DNA of 64,000 nt from Halolamina sp. CBA1230 (GTDB lineage Archaea; Halobacteriota; Halobacteria; Halobacteriales; Haloferacaceae), in the NCBI RefSeq assembly GCF_002025255.2, contig NZ_CP054587.1, positions 2,294,001 through 2,358,000 of the forward strand, in the 5' to 3' direction. The notes under the pieces are model-generated. The model searched no databases, had not been told where the DNA came from, and saw nothing but the letters and a program-made list of their open reading frames with translations. How positions within the stretch are numbered: the first letter of the stretch is position 1; every line of letters starts with the position of its first letter. Shown in pieces: positions 8,082-18,219 of the stretch. The position numbers and the translations under genes are program-made.

Positions 8082-9931
8082 CGAGAATCACCTCCATCCG
8101 CTAACGCCTCCATATCGATTTCGCCGCCCTCCAGCGCGTCGATCAGCCGCGGGAGCACCTCGAACAGGTCGCCCTCGACGAAGTAGTCCGAGAACTCCCG
8201 GATGTCGGCCTCCGGGTCGGTGTTGACCGCGACGATGGTGTCGGACTCGTCCATCCCGACCTTGTGCTGGATGGCGCCGGAGATGCCCGCCGCGACGTAG
8301 AGGTCGGGCTCGACCACCTGCCCGGTCTCGCCGATCTGGCGCTCCTCGGCCGTGTACTGCTCGACGTGGCCGTCGAACTGGTAGGAGCCGGTGACGATCC
8401 CTCGCGAGACGCCCACGTCGGCGTCCTCGAAGCAGTTCGCGAGGTCGAGCGCCAGCTCCATCCCCCGCGTGGGGTCGTCGCCGATCCCTCGGCCCATCGC
8501 CACGATGACGTCGTGACCCGTGAGATCGACGCCGCCCTCCAACTGGTCGTACTCCGTCACCTCGACGCGGAACCACTCGTCGTCCAGATCCACGTCGCGT
8601 TCGACGACCTCGCCCTCGCGCTCGGGGTCGGGGTCGGGCACGTCGAAGCTCCCCGGGATGACCGAGGCGCCCTGCGGATGGAACTCCCGGCCGGGGTTGT
8701 CCAGACAGAGGATGGTCGAGTACTCGAACCCGGAGAAGTCGGGCCGCTTCATGTGCAGCACGCGCTCGAACGTCCGGTTGCTCCCGCCGGTCTTGACGGG
8801 GTTGGAGATCACCGCGTCCTCGATGTACAGCCCCGAGCAGTCCGAGGCCAGCCCGGAGTCGAGTTCGGCCTGCACCTGCGCCGAGAGGTCCCGCCCGTTG
8901 TTCGTCGCCGGGAACAGCACGTACCGTGGCTCGTCGTAGTCGCGCCAGTCGGCCGGTTCGGGGTTGCTCTCGCCCGGGTCGGCGCCCCAGCGCGCCATGT
9001 CGCAGACCACCTCGGCGTAGGGTTTGTGTTTGAACCGGTCGAGGCGGTCGTCCTCGTGGTACACGACCACGTCGGCGCCGTAGGCGACGCAGTCCTCGGC
9101 GAGGCCGGCCACGTCGTCGCCGACGAGCACCGCGACGACGTTCTCTTCGTCCTCGTACGTCTCGTTGTACCCGTCCATCATCTCCCGGGCCTTGCCCAGC
9201 ATCTCCCGGGAGACGTCGACGAGGTCGCCCGCCTGCGTCTCGCAGTAAACCCACATGTCGCCGAAGCTGCCGTCCTCGAGCGCGCGGACGTGGCGCTTGT
9301 CCGCGGTGGGGTGGTCGAGGTCGGGGTGTTTCTCCTCGGGCGGAACGTCGGGTTCGAGATCCTGCTCCTCCTCGCCCTCGACGGAGTCGATACGGCCCTG
9401 GATGAGGCTCTTGACGCTGTCGCGGTTCTCGCCGTCCTCTTCGCGGTCGATCAGCTCCCGCAGCACGTCGCCGTCGTCGATGTCCTGGACGGCGTTGCCC
9501 ACGTCCGCCGCGGACATCTCGGCCAGGTCGAGTTCATCGGTGTCCGGCTCCTCGTCCTCCTCGGCGAACTTCTCGATGCGGGACTCGATCACCGTTTTGA
9601 CCGGCGTGCGGTTCTCGCCGGCCTCCTCCGCGTCGAGCAGCGCCCGCAGCGTGTCGACGTCCTCGACGTCGTTCACCTTCGGGCCGATCTCCGAGACGTC
9701 GTGCTCGCCCGGATCGAACGGGAGGTCGCCGTCTCCTTCGCTGTCCTCGCTCTCGCCTGCCGCCTCGTCCCGGAGTGCCTCGAGACGGCCCTCGATCGCG
9801 TCGGTGGCAGTCTTGCGGTTCTTCCCGTCGCGTTCGGCCGCCAGGATCGACTCCAGTTCGTCGACGTCGTCGACCTCTTCCAGTTCCGCTTTCAGTTCGT
9901 CGACGGAGTAGTCGGCGGGGTCGAGCGCCAC
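8078..9931 (-). CDS. fixB: Electron transfer flavoprotein alpha subunit FixB with triplicated N-terminal repeat
   Basis: From about residue 228 (DMWVYCETQAGDLVD) to the end this is a FixB/EtfA protein, with the C-terminal FAD-binding phrases GRGIGDDPTRGMELA and AAGISGAIQHKVGM. The first 200 residues are extra: three acidic helical repeats at about 8-52, 78-121 and 139-183, each shaped like a DxDxLxxLLxxEExGxNR turn followed by an IExRI helix, separated by Glu/Asp linkers. At 617 residues it is about twice the usual EtfA length. It sits between fixA (2-nt gap) and fixC (4-nt overlap). The role of the repeats is unknown; docking or salt adaptation are guesses. Confidence 0.92.
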   Translation of the reverse strand: MALDPADYSVDELKAELEEVDDVDELESILAAERDGKNRKTATDAIEGRLEALRDEAAGESEDSEGDGDLPFDPGEHDVSEIGPKVNDVEDVDTLRALLDAEEAGENRTPVKTVIESRIEKFAEEDEEPDTDELDLAEMSAADVGNAVQDIDDGDVLRELIDREEDGENRDSVKSLIQGRIDSVEGEEEQDLEPDVPPEEKHPDLDHPTADKRHVRALEDGSFGDMWVYCETQAGDLVDVSREMLGKAREMMDGYNETYEDEENVVAVLVGDDVAGLAEDCVAYGADVVVYHEDDRLDRFKHKPYAEVVCDMARWGADPGESNPEPADWRDYDEPRYVLFPATNNGRDLSAQVQAELDSGLASDCSGLYIEDAVISNPVKTGGSNRTFERVLHMKRPDFSGFEYSTILCLDNPGREFHPQGASVIPGSFDVPDPDPEREGEVVERDVDLDDEWFRVEVTEYDQLEGGVDLTGHDVIVAMGRGIGDDPTRGMELALDLANCFEDADVGVSRGIVTGSYQFDGHVEQYTAEERQIGETGQVVEPDLYVAAGISGAIQHKVGMDESDTIVAVNTDPEADIREFSDYFVEGDLFEVLPRLIDALEGGEIDMEALADGGDSR

Positions 9932-9933
9932 GA

Positions 9934-10803
9934 TCAGTCACCCCCCGAGAGCGGCGCCATCTCCTCGACCAGTTCCTGCATCCCCTCGCCGTCCGCCGGG
10001 TCGATCATCGTCGCCTCGCGTTCGGCCGGGGCCCGCGGGATGGGGTCGACCGAGGAGACGATGGTGGGCGAGCCGTCGAGGCCGACGTAGTCGGGGTCGA
10101 GGTTGAGCTCCTCGTGATCCCACATCGTGACGTGGTCCTCATGGTTCTCGGCCCGCTCTTGGGTCTCCTCCCGGAGATCCTTGTGTTTCAGCCGGTGGGC
10201 GGCCTTCCGGTAGGTCGGCTCGAACTCGGGGTCGGCGACGACGAAACAGGGCAGCGGCGCCTCGACGGTCTCGATCTCCTCGATATCGCCCTCGACGAGA
10301 CGCTTGGCGCGGACGGTACCCGCGTCCTCGTCGATGTCGAGCGAGACGACGTGGGTGAGGATCGGCCAGTCCAGCCCCCAGCAGGTCTGTGGGCCGGTGT
10401 GGCCAGTCTCCCCGTCGGCGGTCTTGAACCCCGCGAACACCATGTCGACGCCGCCCTCGGCGACGTGTTCGTTCAGGTGTTCGATGGCAGTGGCCAGTGC
10501 GATCGACGTCGCCCACGTGTCGGCGGCGGCGAACTGCCGGTCGGAGACGAGGTAGGCGTCGTCGGCGTACACCGACTCCATCCCCTCCCGCAGTACGTCT
10601 TTGAAGCCCGGCGGCCCCATGCTCATCAGGCTGACGTGGCCGCCGTTCCGGACTTTGGTCTGCAGCGCCGCCCGGAGGGCGTGTTTGTCGTTCGGGTTCA
10701 TCACGGTCGGCGTCGCCCCCCGCTCGAGGTGGCCGTCCTCGTCGAAAGCGACCTGCCCCTCGCGGAAGTCGGGGACGCCCTTGGTCAGAACTACTGTGTG
10801 CAT
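9934..10803 (-). CDS. fixA: Electron transfer flavoprotein beta subunit FixA
   Basis: 289 residues beginning MHTVVLTKGVPDF, with the ETF-beta phrases NPNDKHALRAALQ, LMSMGPPGFKDVLREGM and FKTADGETGHTGPQ. The latter region binds the second nucleotide (AMP in classical ETF, the bifurcating FAD in FixAB). Promoter-proximal gene of the fixABCX operon. NADH is the likely donor by family analogy. Confidence 0.93.
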   Translation of the reverse strand: MHTVVLTKGVPDFREGQVAFDEDGHLERGATPTVMNPNDKHALRAALQTKVRNGGHVSLMSMGPPGFKDVLREGMESVYADDAYLVSDRQFAAADTWATSIALATAIEHLNEHVAEGGVDMVFAGFKTADGETGHTGPQTCWGLDWPILTHVVSLDIDEDAGTVRAKRLVEGDIEEIETVEAPLPCFVVADPEFEPTYRKAAHRLKHKDLREETQERAENHEDHVTMWDHEELNLDPDYVGLDGSPTIVSSVDPIPRAPAEREATMIDPADGEGMQELVEEMAPLSGGD

Positions 10804-10964
10804 AGGGAACTACTCACAAGACAAGTTAGCGACAACCCTCTTAGTTGTTTGTTCGATATCCCCCACTGTAGCGCGCCGACTCGGCGTGTCAGGAGACGGG
10901 AACGACCCGCGAGCAGAACGAGGGTGGTCGGGCGGCGTGGTCGGTCAGGTCGGACGCGGTCACG

Positions 10965-12260
<1,296 letters not shown>

Positions 12261-12264
<4 letters not shown>

Positions 12265-13298
12265 TCGTCCTCACCCCCGCTCTCGTCCGGGGCTCGGTCG
12301 GTCACGTCGAGGAACACGTCCTCCAGATCCGGCTCCAGCCCGTCCACGTCGAGCAGCGCGCAGTCGCCGGTCCGGAGCACGCCGAGCACGTCGTACAGCG
12401 CGTCGTCCTCGGCGAGGGTCACGTCGAAGCGCGTGCGGTCGTCGAGACGCTCCCAGTCGTCGACCTGGTACGACGCCGTCAGCTCGGTCCGGACCTGTTC
12501 GGGCACGCGTCCGTCGACGGTCAGGCGGTAGACCTGCGTCTCGAACACCCCGACCAGCTCCTCGACCGGGTCGTCGGCGATCACGCGGCCGTTCGAGAGG
12601 ATCACCACCCGGTCACACACCGCCTCGACGACGTCCATGTCGTGACTGGAGAGCACGATGGTGATCGCCTCCTCGTCGGCGAGCCGGCGGAGTTCGCGTC
12701 GGAGTTCGACGGAGGCCTCCACGTCGAGCCCCAGCGTCGGTTCGTCGAGGAACACCACGTCGGTCCCGCGGGCCAGCGTCGCCGCGAGCGAGACTTTCTG
12801 TTTCTGCCCCCGCGAGAGCTCGTTGACCGGCTCGTCGGCCTTGTCGGCGAGGCCGAACTGGTCGAGCAGTCGGTCGTGCCGGTCGCGTGCGGCGTCGGGA
12901 TCGTTGCCACCCAGCGCGGCGAAGAAGTTCAGGTTCTCGCGGACGGTTAGCCGCCAGTAGACGTTCCGTGCGCCTTCGAGCATCGCGCCGACGTGGCGGT
13001 AGACGCCGCGGGGGTTCTCGTCGGCGTCGACGCCGGCGATCGTGACGGTCCCGCCGCTCGGCACCACGAGCCCGAGGATCGACTTGATCGTCGTGGTCTT
13101 CCCGGCGCCGTTCGGCCCCAGCACGCCGACGACCTCGCCGCGACGGACGGAGAGGGAGACGCCGTCGACCGCACGGACGGCGTCCTCACCGTCGCCGTAG
13201 CTCTTTCGGAGGTCGTCGACGGCGAGCATCTCCTCGGCCGGCGCCTCGCTCGCCCGCTCGGTTCGTGACTGCTGTTCCTGCTCGGGGACCTGACTCAT
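12261..13298 (-). CDS. ABC transporter ATP-binding protein
   Basis: 345 residues from ATG 13298 (MSQVPEQEQQ). Walker A GPNGAGKT at about 61-68, signature ELSRGQKQKVSLA, Walker B VVFLDEPTLGLD and a switch histidine in VLSSHDMD. A 100-residue C-terminal extension follows, as in CcmA/DrrA-type exporter ATPases. The frame is open to 13394, but the upstream part is basic and unlike haloarchaeal protein. A box A-like ATTAAC lies about 27 nt upstream. Operon with the permease, divergent from an ArsR-type regulator, which may control it. Confidence 0.92.
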
Positions 13299-13337
13299 CG
13301 ATGAGTGCCAGCGAAGCTTCGGAGTTAATGGTTTGGT

Positions 13338-13349
13338 GAACGATCGTTC
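13338..13349. promoter_or_regulatory. Perfect 12-bp palindrome in the ABC/ArsR divergent promoter
   Basis: GAACGATCGTTC is a perfect inverted repeat located upstream of the putative box A of the ABC operon and about 55 nt before the divergent regulator box A. It is a candidate operator for the adjacent winged-helix regulator. Known only by symmetry and position. Confidence 0.4.
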
Positions 13350-13400
13350 TGTCCGACGGCTTTCAGAACACGACTCCTCTCGCAGAACGAACACGTCGGC

Positions 13401-13408
13401 TTTTTACT
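13401..13408 (+). promoter_or_regulatory. Box A of the ArsR-type regulator gene
   Basis: TTTTTACT, 23-30 nt before the ATG at 13431, the spacing expected for a leaderless haloarchaeal transcript. Confidence 0.6.
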
Positions 13409-13430
13409 GAGTCGGGGAAGAGGTCGGCGT

Positions 13431-14264
13431 ATGACCGACGCCGAGGCCGCTGCCGACGCGTTCGACGCCCTCTCCGACGCCACGCGAGTCTCGATCCTCC
13501 GTGAGCTCGTGAGTCGGTTCTACGGGAACGACGGCGATCCGGTCGGGTTCGCGGATCTCCGCCGGGCCGTCGGCGTCGACGACCCCGGCCGCTTCAACTA
13601 CCACCTCGACGTGCTTCGGGAGCGGTTCGTCGTCAAACACGAGGCGGGCTACACGCCGACCGTCGCAGGGCTGAAAGCGATCGAGTCCGCCGAGGCGGGC
13701 GTGTACACCCCGAACGCCGAGCCGATGTCGGGACCGACCGACTACGACTGCCCGGAGTGTGGGGCCGTGCTCACGGCGACGTACGAGAACCACTGGCTCT
13801 CCGTCTCGTGTGACGAGCACGGGCTCCGGTTCAAGACGCTCGTCAACGGCCCCGTCGGTGCGGAGGGTGGGATCTCGGCACTGCTCGAGTACGCCGTCGG
13901 GGAGGTCTGGCGGCGCCTCGACAGGGTCACCGACGGCGTCTGTCACGTCTGTCGCGCGCCGGCGCTCTCGCTCTCGTTCCGGGAGACCGACGGGCTGATC
14001 CTCGCGGACTGTGTCTGCGGGGAGTGCTACTTCGAGGAGACGAACCCGGTCGTGATGTTCGCCCTCACCCATCCGGCGGTGCTGTCGCTCCTGCGCGACC
14101 GAGGGGTCGACGTTCCACAGGCGCTCCCCTTCGAACCGATCGACGACTGGATGGACGACGGGCGGTTCGTCGACGGCCGGCGAGCAGTCGAGTTCACGGC
14201 CGCGACCGACGAACAGCGCGTTACGGTTCGAGTCCGCGACGACCTCACGGTCGAGACTGCCTAA
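13431..14264 (+). CDS. ArsR-like winged-helix transcriptional regulator with C-terminal zinc domain
   Basis: 277 residues. The N-terminal 90 residues are a winged HTH (FDALSDATRVSILRELV, then LRRAVGVDDPGRFNYHLDVL). The middle holds YDCPECGAVL (C-x2-C) and later VCHVCRAP and CVCGEC, suggesting zinc sites. This layout is common among haloarchaeal ArsR-family regulators. It is divergent from the ABC exporter operon with a symmetric sequence between them, so the exporter is the likely target. The effector is unknown. Confidence 0.85.
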   Translation: MTDAEAAADAFDALSDATRVSILRELVSRFYGNDGDPVGFADLRRAVGVDDPGRFNYHLDVLRERFVVKHEAGYTPTVAGLKAIESAEAGVYTPNAEPMSGPTDYDCPECGAVLTATYENHWLSVSCDEHGLRFKTLVNGPVGAEGGISALLEYAVGEVWRRLDRVTDGVCHVCRAPALSLSFRETDGLILADCVCGECYFEETNPVVMFALTHPAVLSLLRDRGVDVPQALPFEPIDDWMDDGRFVDGRRAVEFTAATDEQRVTVRVRDDLTVETA

Positions 14265-14321
14265 CGAGCGTCGACACGGCCGCCGCGCAGGTTCTTGTAC
14301 CCCCCGCCCGTCCGGGCTCCT

Positions 14322-14810
14322 ATGGTCGAGGTCGTGACGCTGGTCGCGCTGGCGCTGCTCGTCGGCGCCGTCGTCGCCAGCGTCGTCCCGGGCGTCCCGT
14401 CGGGGCTGCTGGCGCTCGCGGGCGTCTACGTCGAGTACCTGTTCGGCCCCGGGCGGATGGGGCTCTGGCTCCTGCTGAGTTTCACCGTCGTCGGCGTCCT
14501 CACGATCGTCGTCGACCTGTTCGGCGGCGCGATCACGGGTAAAGCCAAGGGTGCGAGCACGACGACGACGCTGATCGCGGCCGCCGTGGGGTTGGTGCTC
14601 CTGTTCGTCCTCGGGCCGCTCGGCGTGTTGCTGGGGATGTTCGGTACCGTGTTCCTCTCGGAGCTCCGCCGCGACGACCGCGACGTCGAGGCGGCGATGG
14701 ACAACGCGCTCTGGGCGACGCTGGGGATGCTCGCCTCCGGGGTCGCCGTCTTCCTGCTCTCGGCGTCGATGCTGGTGGGTTACGTGGTGTTCGTGCTGTG
14801 GTTGGGATGA
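14322..14810 (+). CDS. DUF456 family membrane protein
   Basis: 162 residues, almost entirely hydrophobic, with four or five membrane helices and the DUF456 pattern: PGVPSGLLALAGVYVEYL, then a GGAITGKAKGAS loop and FLGPLGVLLGMFGTVFLSEL-like helices. DUF456 proteins are small integral membrane proteins of unknown function. The start at 14322 (MVEVVTLVAL) is preferred over 14295, which adds MYPPPVRAP. It follows the regulator by 57 nt and may share its transcript. Confidence 0.8.
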   Translation: MVEVVTLVALALLVGAVVASVVPGVPSGLLALAGVYVEYLFGPGRMGLWLLLSFTVVGVLTIVVDLFGGAITGKAKGASTTTTLIAAAVGLVLLFVLGPLGVLLGMFGTVFLSELRRDDRDVEAAMDNALWATLGMLASGVAVFLLSASMLVGYVVFVLWLG

Positions 14811-14881
14811 TCGTGTGGTGGTGTTCGGTGCCTCGTTGCTGTCGACGGCCGAGACGGTATCCGCAACAGCATCTCGATGCT

Positions 14882-15129
14882 TGACCACTTGTGACCGCAG
14901 GGTGCCGGGCACGAGGCCCGGCACAGTGCCGAGTCCCCACCCCTCCCCCCGCGGGCGCGACCGTTGCGCCCGCGAGGCGTCCACCGCCACCGCACCGCGG
15001 TCGCAGTCGGCGCGAAAGCGGGCGCGGCCTTGTGCCGCGCCTCAGCGCGAGGGATGAGCGAACGGACGTGAGCGAATCGGCTGGGGAGGGGTGAGGGCTG
15101 TGCGGGGCGGTTGCGGTCGCAAGTGGTCA
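14882..15129. repeat. Intergenic repeat element A (248 bp, 18-bp terminal inverted repeats)
   Basis: Bounded by TGACCACTTGTGACCGCA (14882-14899) and TGCGGTCGCAAGTGGTCA (15112-15129), inverted with one mismatch. The interior is non-coding and full of hairpins: GTGCCGGGC/GCCCGGCAC at 14902-14924, GCGGGCGC/GCGCCCGC, GCGCGGC/GCCGCGC. Its right half closely matches element C (35696-35928). It lies between convergent genes (DUF456 and amidase). No transposase is encoded, so it resembles a MITE or a structured repeat. Confidence 0.75.
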
Positions 15130-15161
15130 TGCTCACTCCGCGGTGCTGTTCATGGCTCAAT

Positions 15162-15221
15162 AAGCGAACTTCACGATACCGTTCACGGGGCAACAAGCGA
15201 ACTCCACGATGCCGTTCGCGG
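15162..15221. repeat. 33-bp tandem repeat flanking element A
   Basis: Two copies of a unit beginning AAGCGAACTYCACGATRCCG (first at 15162, second at 15195). The rest of 15130-15318 shows no gene; it reads into a segment ending CTGCTGTCGCGGTCGATCG that resembles the flanks of the other elements. Confidence 0.6.
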
Positions 15222-15318
15222 TCGCTTCTCCGCGCAAAGCCAGAAACTGCTGTCGCGGTCGATCGTCCGTCAGAACCTCCCTATCGCTTCCCTCTCACCA
15301 AAACCAGAAACTACCCAA

Positions 15319-16716
15319 CTACGAACCGAGCGCCCGCTCCACCGACTCAGCGACCCGCAGCAGGTAGCCGTCCGCGCCCGGCGGCCCCACCAACTGCAGC
15401 CCCACCGGGCGGCCGTCCACCTCGCCGCAGGGGACCGACACCGCGGGCGCGCCGGTGGCGTTGAACGGCGCGGTGTTCTCGACCGTATCGAGCACGGAGA
15501 CGCCGCCCTCGCCGGGGACCGCGCCGAAGGGGGGCGCCGTGATCGGCGTCGTCGGCATCGCCAGCACGTCCGCCTCGGTGAACAGCGCCTGCTGGCGCCG
15601 GACGGTGCGCCGGCGGGCGTCCCACGTCCGGCCGTACGCGTCCGGCGCGCGCTCGAGCAGTTCCCGCCCGGTTTCGATCAGGTTGCGCACACGGTCGGGG
15701 AGCGCGTCGAGATGTGCGTTCGCCCGCCGGAGCGCCGCCCGCAGGTCGGCCGGCTGGCCGGTCCCGAGCAGGCCGCCCCGCTCCAGGAGCGCCGCGAACT
15801 CCATCACCGTCCCCGCGTCGTTGGCGTCGACGGCGGCTTCCGCCTCCGGGAACTGCACCGAGCCGACCTCGGCGTCGAGTTCGACCGCACACGTCGTCAC
15901 GGCCGACTCGACCGCGGCCTCCATGGCGGGCGCCGACGCCTCCATGAACTCCGCGGCGACGCCCAGTCGGAGGCCCGAGGGCGCCGCGTCGAGATCGTCG
16001 ACGAAGGAGAGCCGCGAGGGCGCCGTCAGCGAGTCGGGTCGGGTCGCCTCGCGGCCGGCGATCGCTTCCAGCACCGTCGCGGCGGTGGTGACGTCCCGGG
16101 CGATCACGCCGACGTGGTCGTTCGACGGCGAGAGCGGCACCACGCCCTCGGTGGGCACCATCCCGTAGGTGGGTTTGTAGCCGACGACGCCACAGAACGA
16201 GGCGGGGATGCGGACGCTGCCGGCGGTGTCGGTGCCCAGCGCGGCGTCGACGTCGCCGCCGGCGACCGCCGCGGCGCTGCCCGCGGAGGATCCGCCGGGG
16301 ACGTGCCCCTCGACCGCGGGGTTCCGCGTGCGACCGCGCGCGCTCAGCTCCCCGGTCGTGCCGAACGCGAACGGGTCCATATCCGTCGTGCCGACGATCG
16401 CTCCGCCCGCCGCCCGGAGGCGCTCGACGGCGATCGCGTCGACGTCGGGCGTCCACTCGAAGCAGTCGGTGCCGCAGGTCGTCGGCACGCCGCCGACGGC
16501 GACGTTCTCCTTCACTGCCAGATCGAAGTCGGCTAGCGGCCCCGAAAGCGGGGCGTCGGCGATGAACGTCTCGGCGAAGGCGTCGTAGGGGTCCGTGCGA
16601 TCCTGGGGCTCGGGCGGGTCGAACGCGCCGGCGACGCTGTCGGCTGGGAGGGATCGAACACGATCGAGGTAGTCGTCGACCCAAGCCCGGACTCGTGGCG
16701 GGTCGGCGTTGTCCAT
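15319..16716 (-). CDS. Amidase (amidase signature family)
   Basis: 465 residues with the full Ser-cisSer-Lys triad region: Lys69 in AVKENVAVGG, the GGSSAGSAAAVAGG loop near 141-154, and nucleophile Ser167 in GTDTAGSVRIPASFCG. The usual GatA partners (GatB, GatC) are not nearby, so this is more likely a stand-alone amidase acting on a small amide than the tRNA amidotransferase subunit. The start at 16716 fits (MDNADPPRVRAW). Substrate unknown. Confidence 0.88.
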   Translation of the reverse strand: MDNADPPRVRAWVDDYLDRVRSLPADSVAGAFDPPEPQDRTDPYDAFAETFIADAPLSGPLADFDLAVKENVAVGGVPTTCGTDCFEWTPDVDAIAVERLRAAGGAIVGTTDMDPFAFGTTGELSARGRTRNPAVEGHVPGGSSAGSAAAVAGGDVDAALGTDTAGSVRIPASFCGVVGYKPTYGMVPTEGVVPLSPSNDHVGVIARDVTTAATVLEAIAGREATRPDSLTAPSRLSFVDDLDAAPSGLRLGVAAEFMEASAPAMEAAVESAVTTCAVELDAEVGSVQFPEAEAAVDANDAGTVMEFAALLERGGLLGTGQPADLRAALRRANAHLDALPDRVRNLIETGRELLERAPDAYGRTWDARRRTVRRQQALFTEADVLAMPTTPITAPPFGAVPGEGGVSVLDTVENTAPFNATGAPAVSVPCGEVDGRPVGLQLVGPPGADGYLLRVAESVERALGS

Positions 16717-16820
16717 ATGCGGCCGTTTTCGCCGTACGCATAAGGGCTGTTCGGCCGTCGCGACTCCCCGCCCGCGACGGCGCCAGCCGACCCGGAACGT
16801 GTCGGATCAACTACGGAAAC

Positions 16821-16830
16821 ATCTATTTAC
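16821..16830 (+). promoter_or_regulatory. Box A of the DoxX-FAH-TatD operon
   Basis: ATCTATTTAC ends 22 nt before an ATG at 16853, placing the start of transcription at or just before that ATG, the first codon of a short leader ORF rather than of doxX itself. Confidence 0.55.
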
Positions 16831-16852
16831 CAGCCTGTAAAACAGGGGAGCA

Positions 16853-16918
16853 ATGCGTACGATGAGCGATCCGAACCGGCGTGACGGGAAGGGAGCGGCG
16901 GCCGCGAGGCTCCGCTGA
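16853..16918 (+). CDS. 21-residue leader ORF overlapping the DoxX start
   Basis: ATG at 16853 opens a frame MRTMSDPNRRDGKG... ending in ARLR and TGA at 16916-16918. The stop shares its A with the doxX ATG (TGATG). A box A lies at leaderless distance upstream of this ORF, so ribosomes loading at 16853 would terminate on and re-initiate at doxX. The peptide is basic and unlike a structured protein. Possible translational-coupling leader; a similar arrangement precedes the FAH gene at 29753. Confidence 0.4.
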   Translation: MRTMSDPNRRDGKGAAAARLR

Positions 16919-17325
16919 TGGCGTTCGAAGCGGAGTTCCTGCTGGCCGGGCGGCTCCTCTTGGGGATCCTCTTCCTCTACAACGGGTACAACCACTTCGT
17001 CGACTTCCAGGGACGGAAGGGGTACGCGGAGTACAAAGACGCACCCGCGCCGGGGGTCGCGGTCATCGCCTCGGGCGTGGTGCTGGTCCTCGGCGCGGCC
17101 GGGATCATGCTGGGGATCTACCCCGTGATCGCGGCGGGCGCGCTCGCGACGTTCCTGATCGTCGCGACGCCGCTGTTCCACGACTTCTGGAACGCCGGCG
17201 AGGAGGAGAAGCAGAACGAACTGAACCACTTCCTCAAGAACGTCGGCCTGCTGGGAGGGACGCTCGTCCTTCTCTCGACCGGCGGCGAGGCGTGGGGGTA
17301 CGCGGTCAACGTCGGACTGTTCTAG
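16918..17325 (+). CDS. DoxX family membrane protein
   Basis: 135 residues, four membrane helices, with the DoxX N-terminal phrase LLAGRLLLGILFLYNGYNHF and DFQGRKGYAEYKDAPAPG in the first loop. DoxX-type proteins are often found beside ring-cleavage or quinone-detoxification enzymes (for example CatD with CatE in Bacillus). Here it leads an operon with an FAH hydrolase and a TatD protein, with a ring-cleaving dioxygenase next door, which fits that theme. Confidence 0.85.
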   Translation: MAFEAEFLLAGRLLLGILFLYNGYNHFVDFQGRKGYAEYKDAPAPGVAVIASGVVLVLGAAGIMLGIYPVIAAGALATFLIVATPLFHDFWNAGEEEKQNELNHFLKNVGLLGGTLVLLSTGGEAWGYAVNVGLF

Positions 17326-17331
17326 CTCACG

Positions 17332-18219
17332 ATGGAACTCGGACAGTTCACCACGGCTGACGGCGACGAGCACTGGGTCGGCGCGGTCGTCGACGAGGGG
17401 GTCGTTTCGCTCCCCGAGGCGGGCGCGGCGACGGGGATCGACCTCCCGTCGACGCTCACGGCGCTGTTGACGGTCGAGAACTGGCGGGAGAAGGCCGAAC
17501 TCGCGGTGCAGTCGGCCGTCGACGCCGACCGGGCGATCTACGCGCCCGAGTCGCTCGACACCGCGGCGCCGGTGACCGACCCCGAGAAGGTGGTCGCGAT
17601 CGGGCTGAACTACTCGAAACACGCCGACGAGGGGGGTGAAGATATCCCCGACGTGCCGCTGGTGTTCTCGAAGTTCCCCTCCACCATCGTCGGCCCCGGC
17701 GACGCGATCGAGTGGGACCCCGACCTGACCGAGGCCGTCGACTACGAGGGCGAACTCGTGGCGGTCATCGGCGAGGAGGCACGGAACGTGAGCGAGGAGG
17801 AAGCGCTCGACTACGTCGCCGGCTACACGGTCGGCAACGACGTCTCCGCCCGCGACCTCCAGCTCTCGGACGAGCAGTGGGTCCGGGGGAAGAGCCTCGA
17901 CACGTTCGCGCCGATGGGGCCCCACCTCATCACGCCCGACGAGATCGACGACGTGACCGATCTCGACATCTGGACGGAGGTCGACGGCGAGCGCCTGCAG
18001 GACTCCAACACCGACCACCTGATCTTCCCGATCAGCGAACTGATCGCGTTCTGTAGCCGCTCGTTCACCCTGAAACCGGGCGACGTGATCTTCACGGGTA
18101 CGCCCGACGGCGTCGGCTACTTCCGCGACCCGCAGGTGCTGCTGGCGGACGGCGACGAGGTGACCGTCGGCGTCGAGGGCGTGGGCGAACTCACCAACCA
18201 CTGTCGCTACACCGACTGA
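17332..18219 (+). CDS. Fumarylacetoacetate hydrolase family protein
   Basis: 295 residues. The C-terminal two-thirds is an FAH fold: VVAIGLNYSKHADE, the metal-binding EGELVAVIGE, YTVGNDVSARDLQ and DVIFTGTPDGVGY. Members cleave or isomerise acylpyruvates and aromatic ring-fission products with Mg2+ or Mn2+. It begins 6 nt after doxX and its stop shares one base with the next start (TGATG), a tight operon. The exact substrate is not readable. Confidence 0.9.
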   Translation: MELGQFTTADGDEHWVGAVVDEGVVSLPEAGAATGIDLPSTLTALLTVENWREKAELAVQSAVDADRAIYAPESLDTAAPVTDPEKVVAIGLNYSKHADEGGEDIPDVPLVFSKFPSTIVGPGDAIEWDPDLTEAVDYEGELVAVIGEEARNVSEEEALDYVAGYTVGNDVSARDLQLSDEQWVRGKSLDTFAPMGPHLITPDEIDDVTDLDIWTEVDGERLQDSNTDHLIFPISELIAFCSRSFTLKPGDVIFTGTPDGVGYFRDPQVLLADGDEVTVGVEGVGELTNHCRYTD

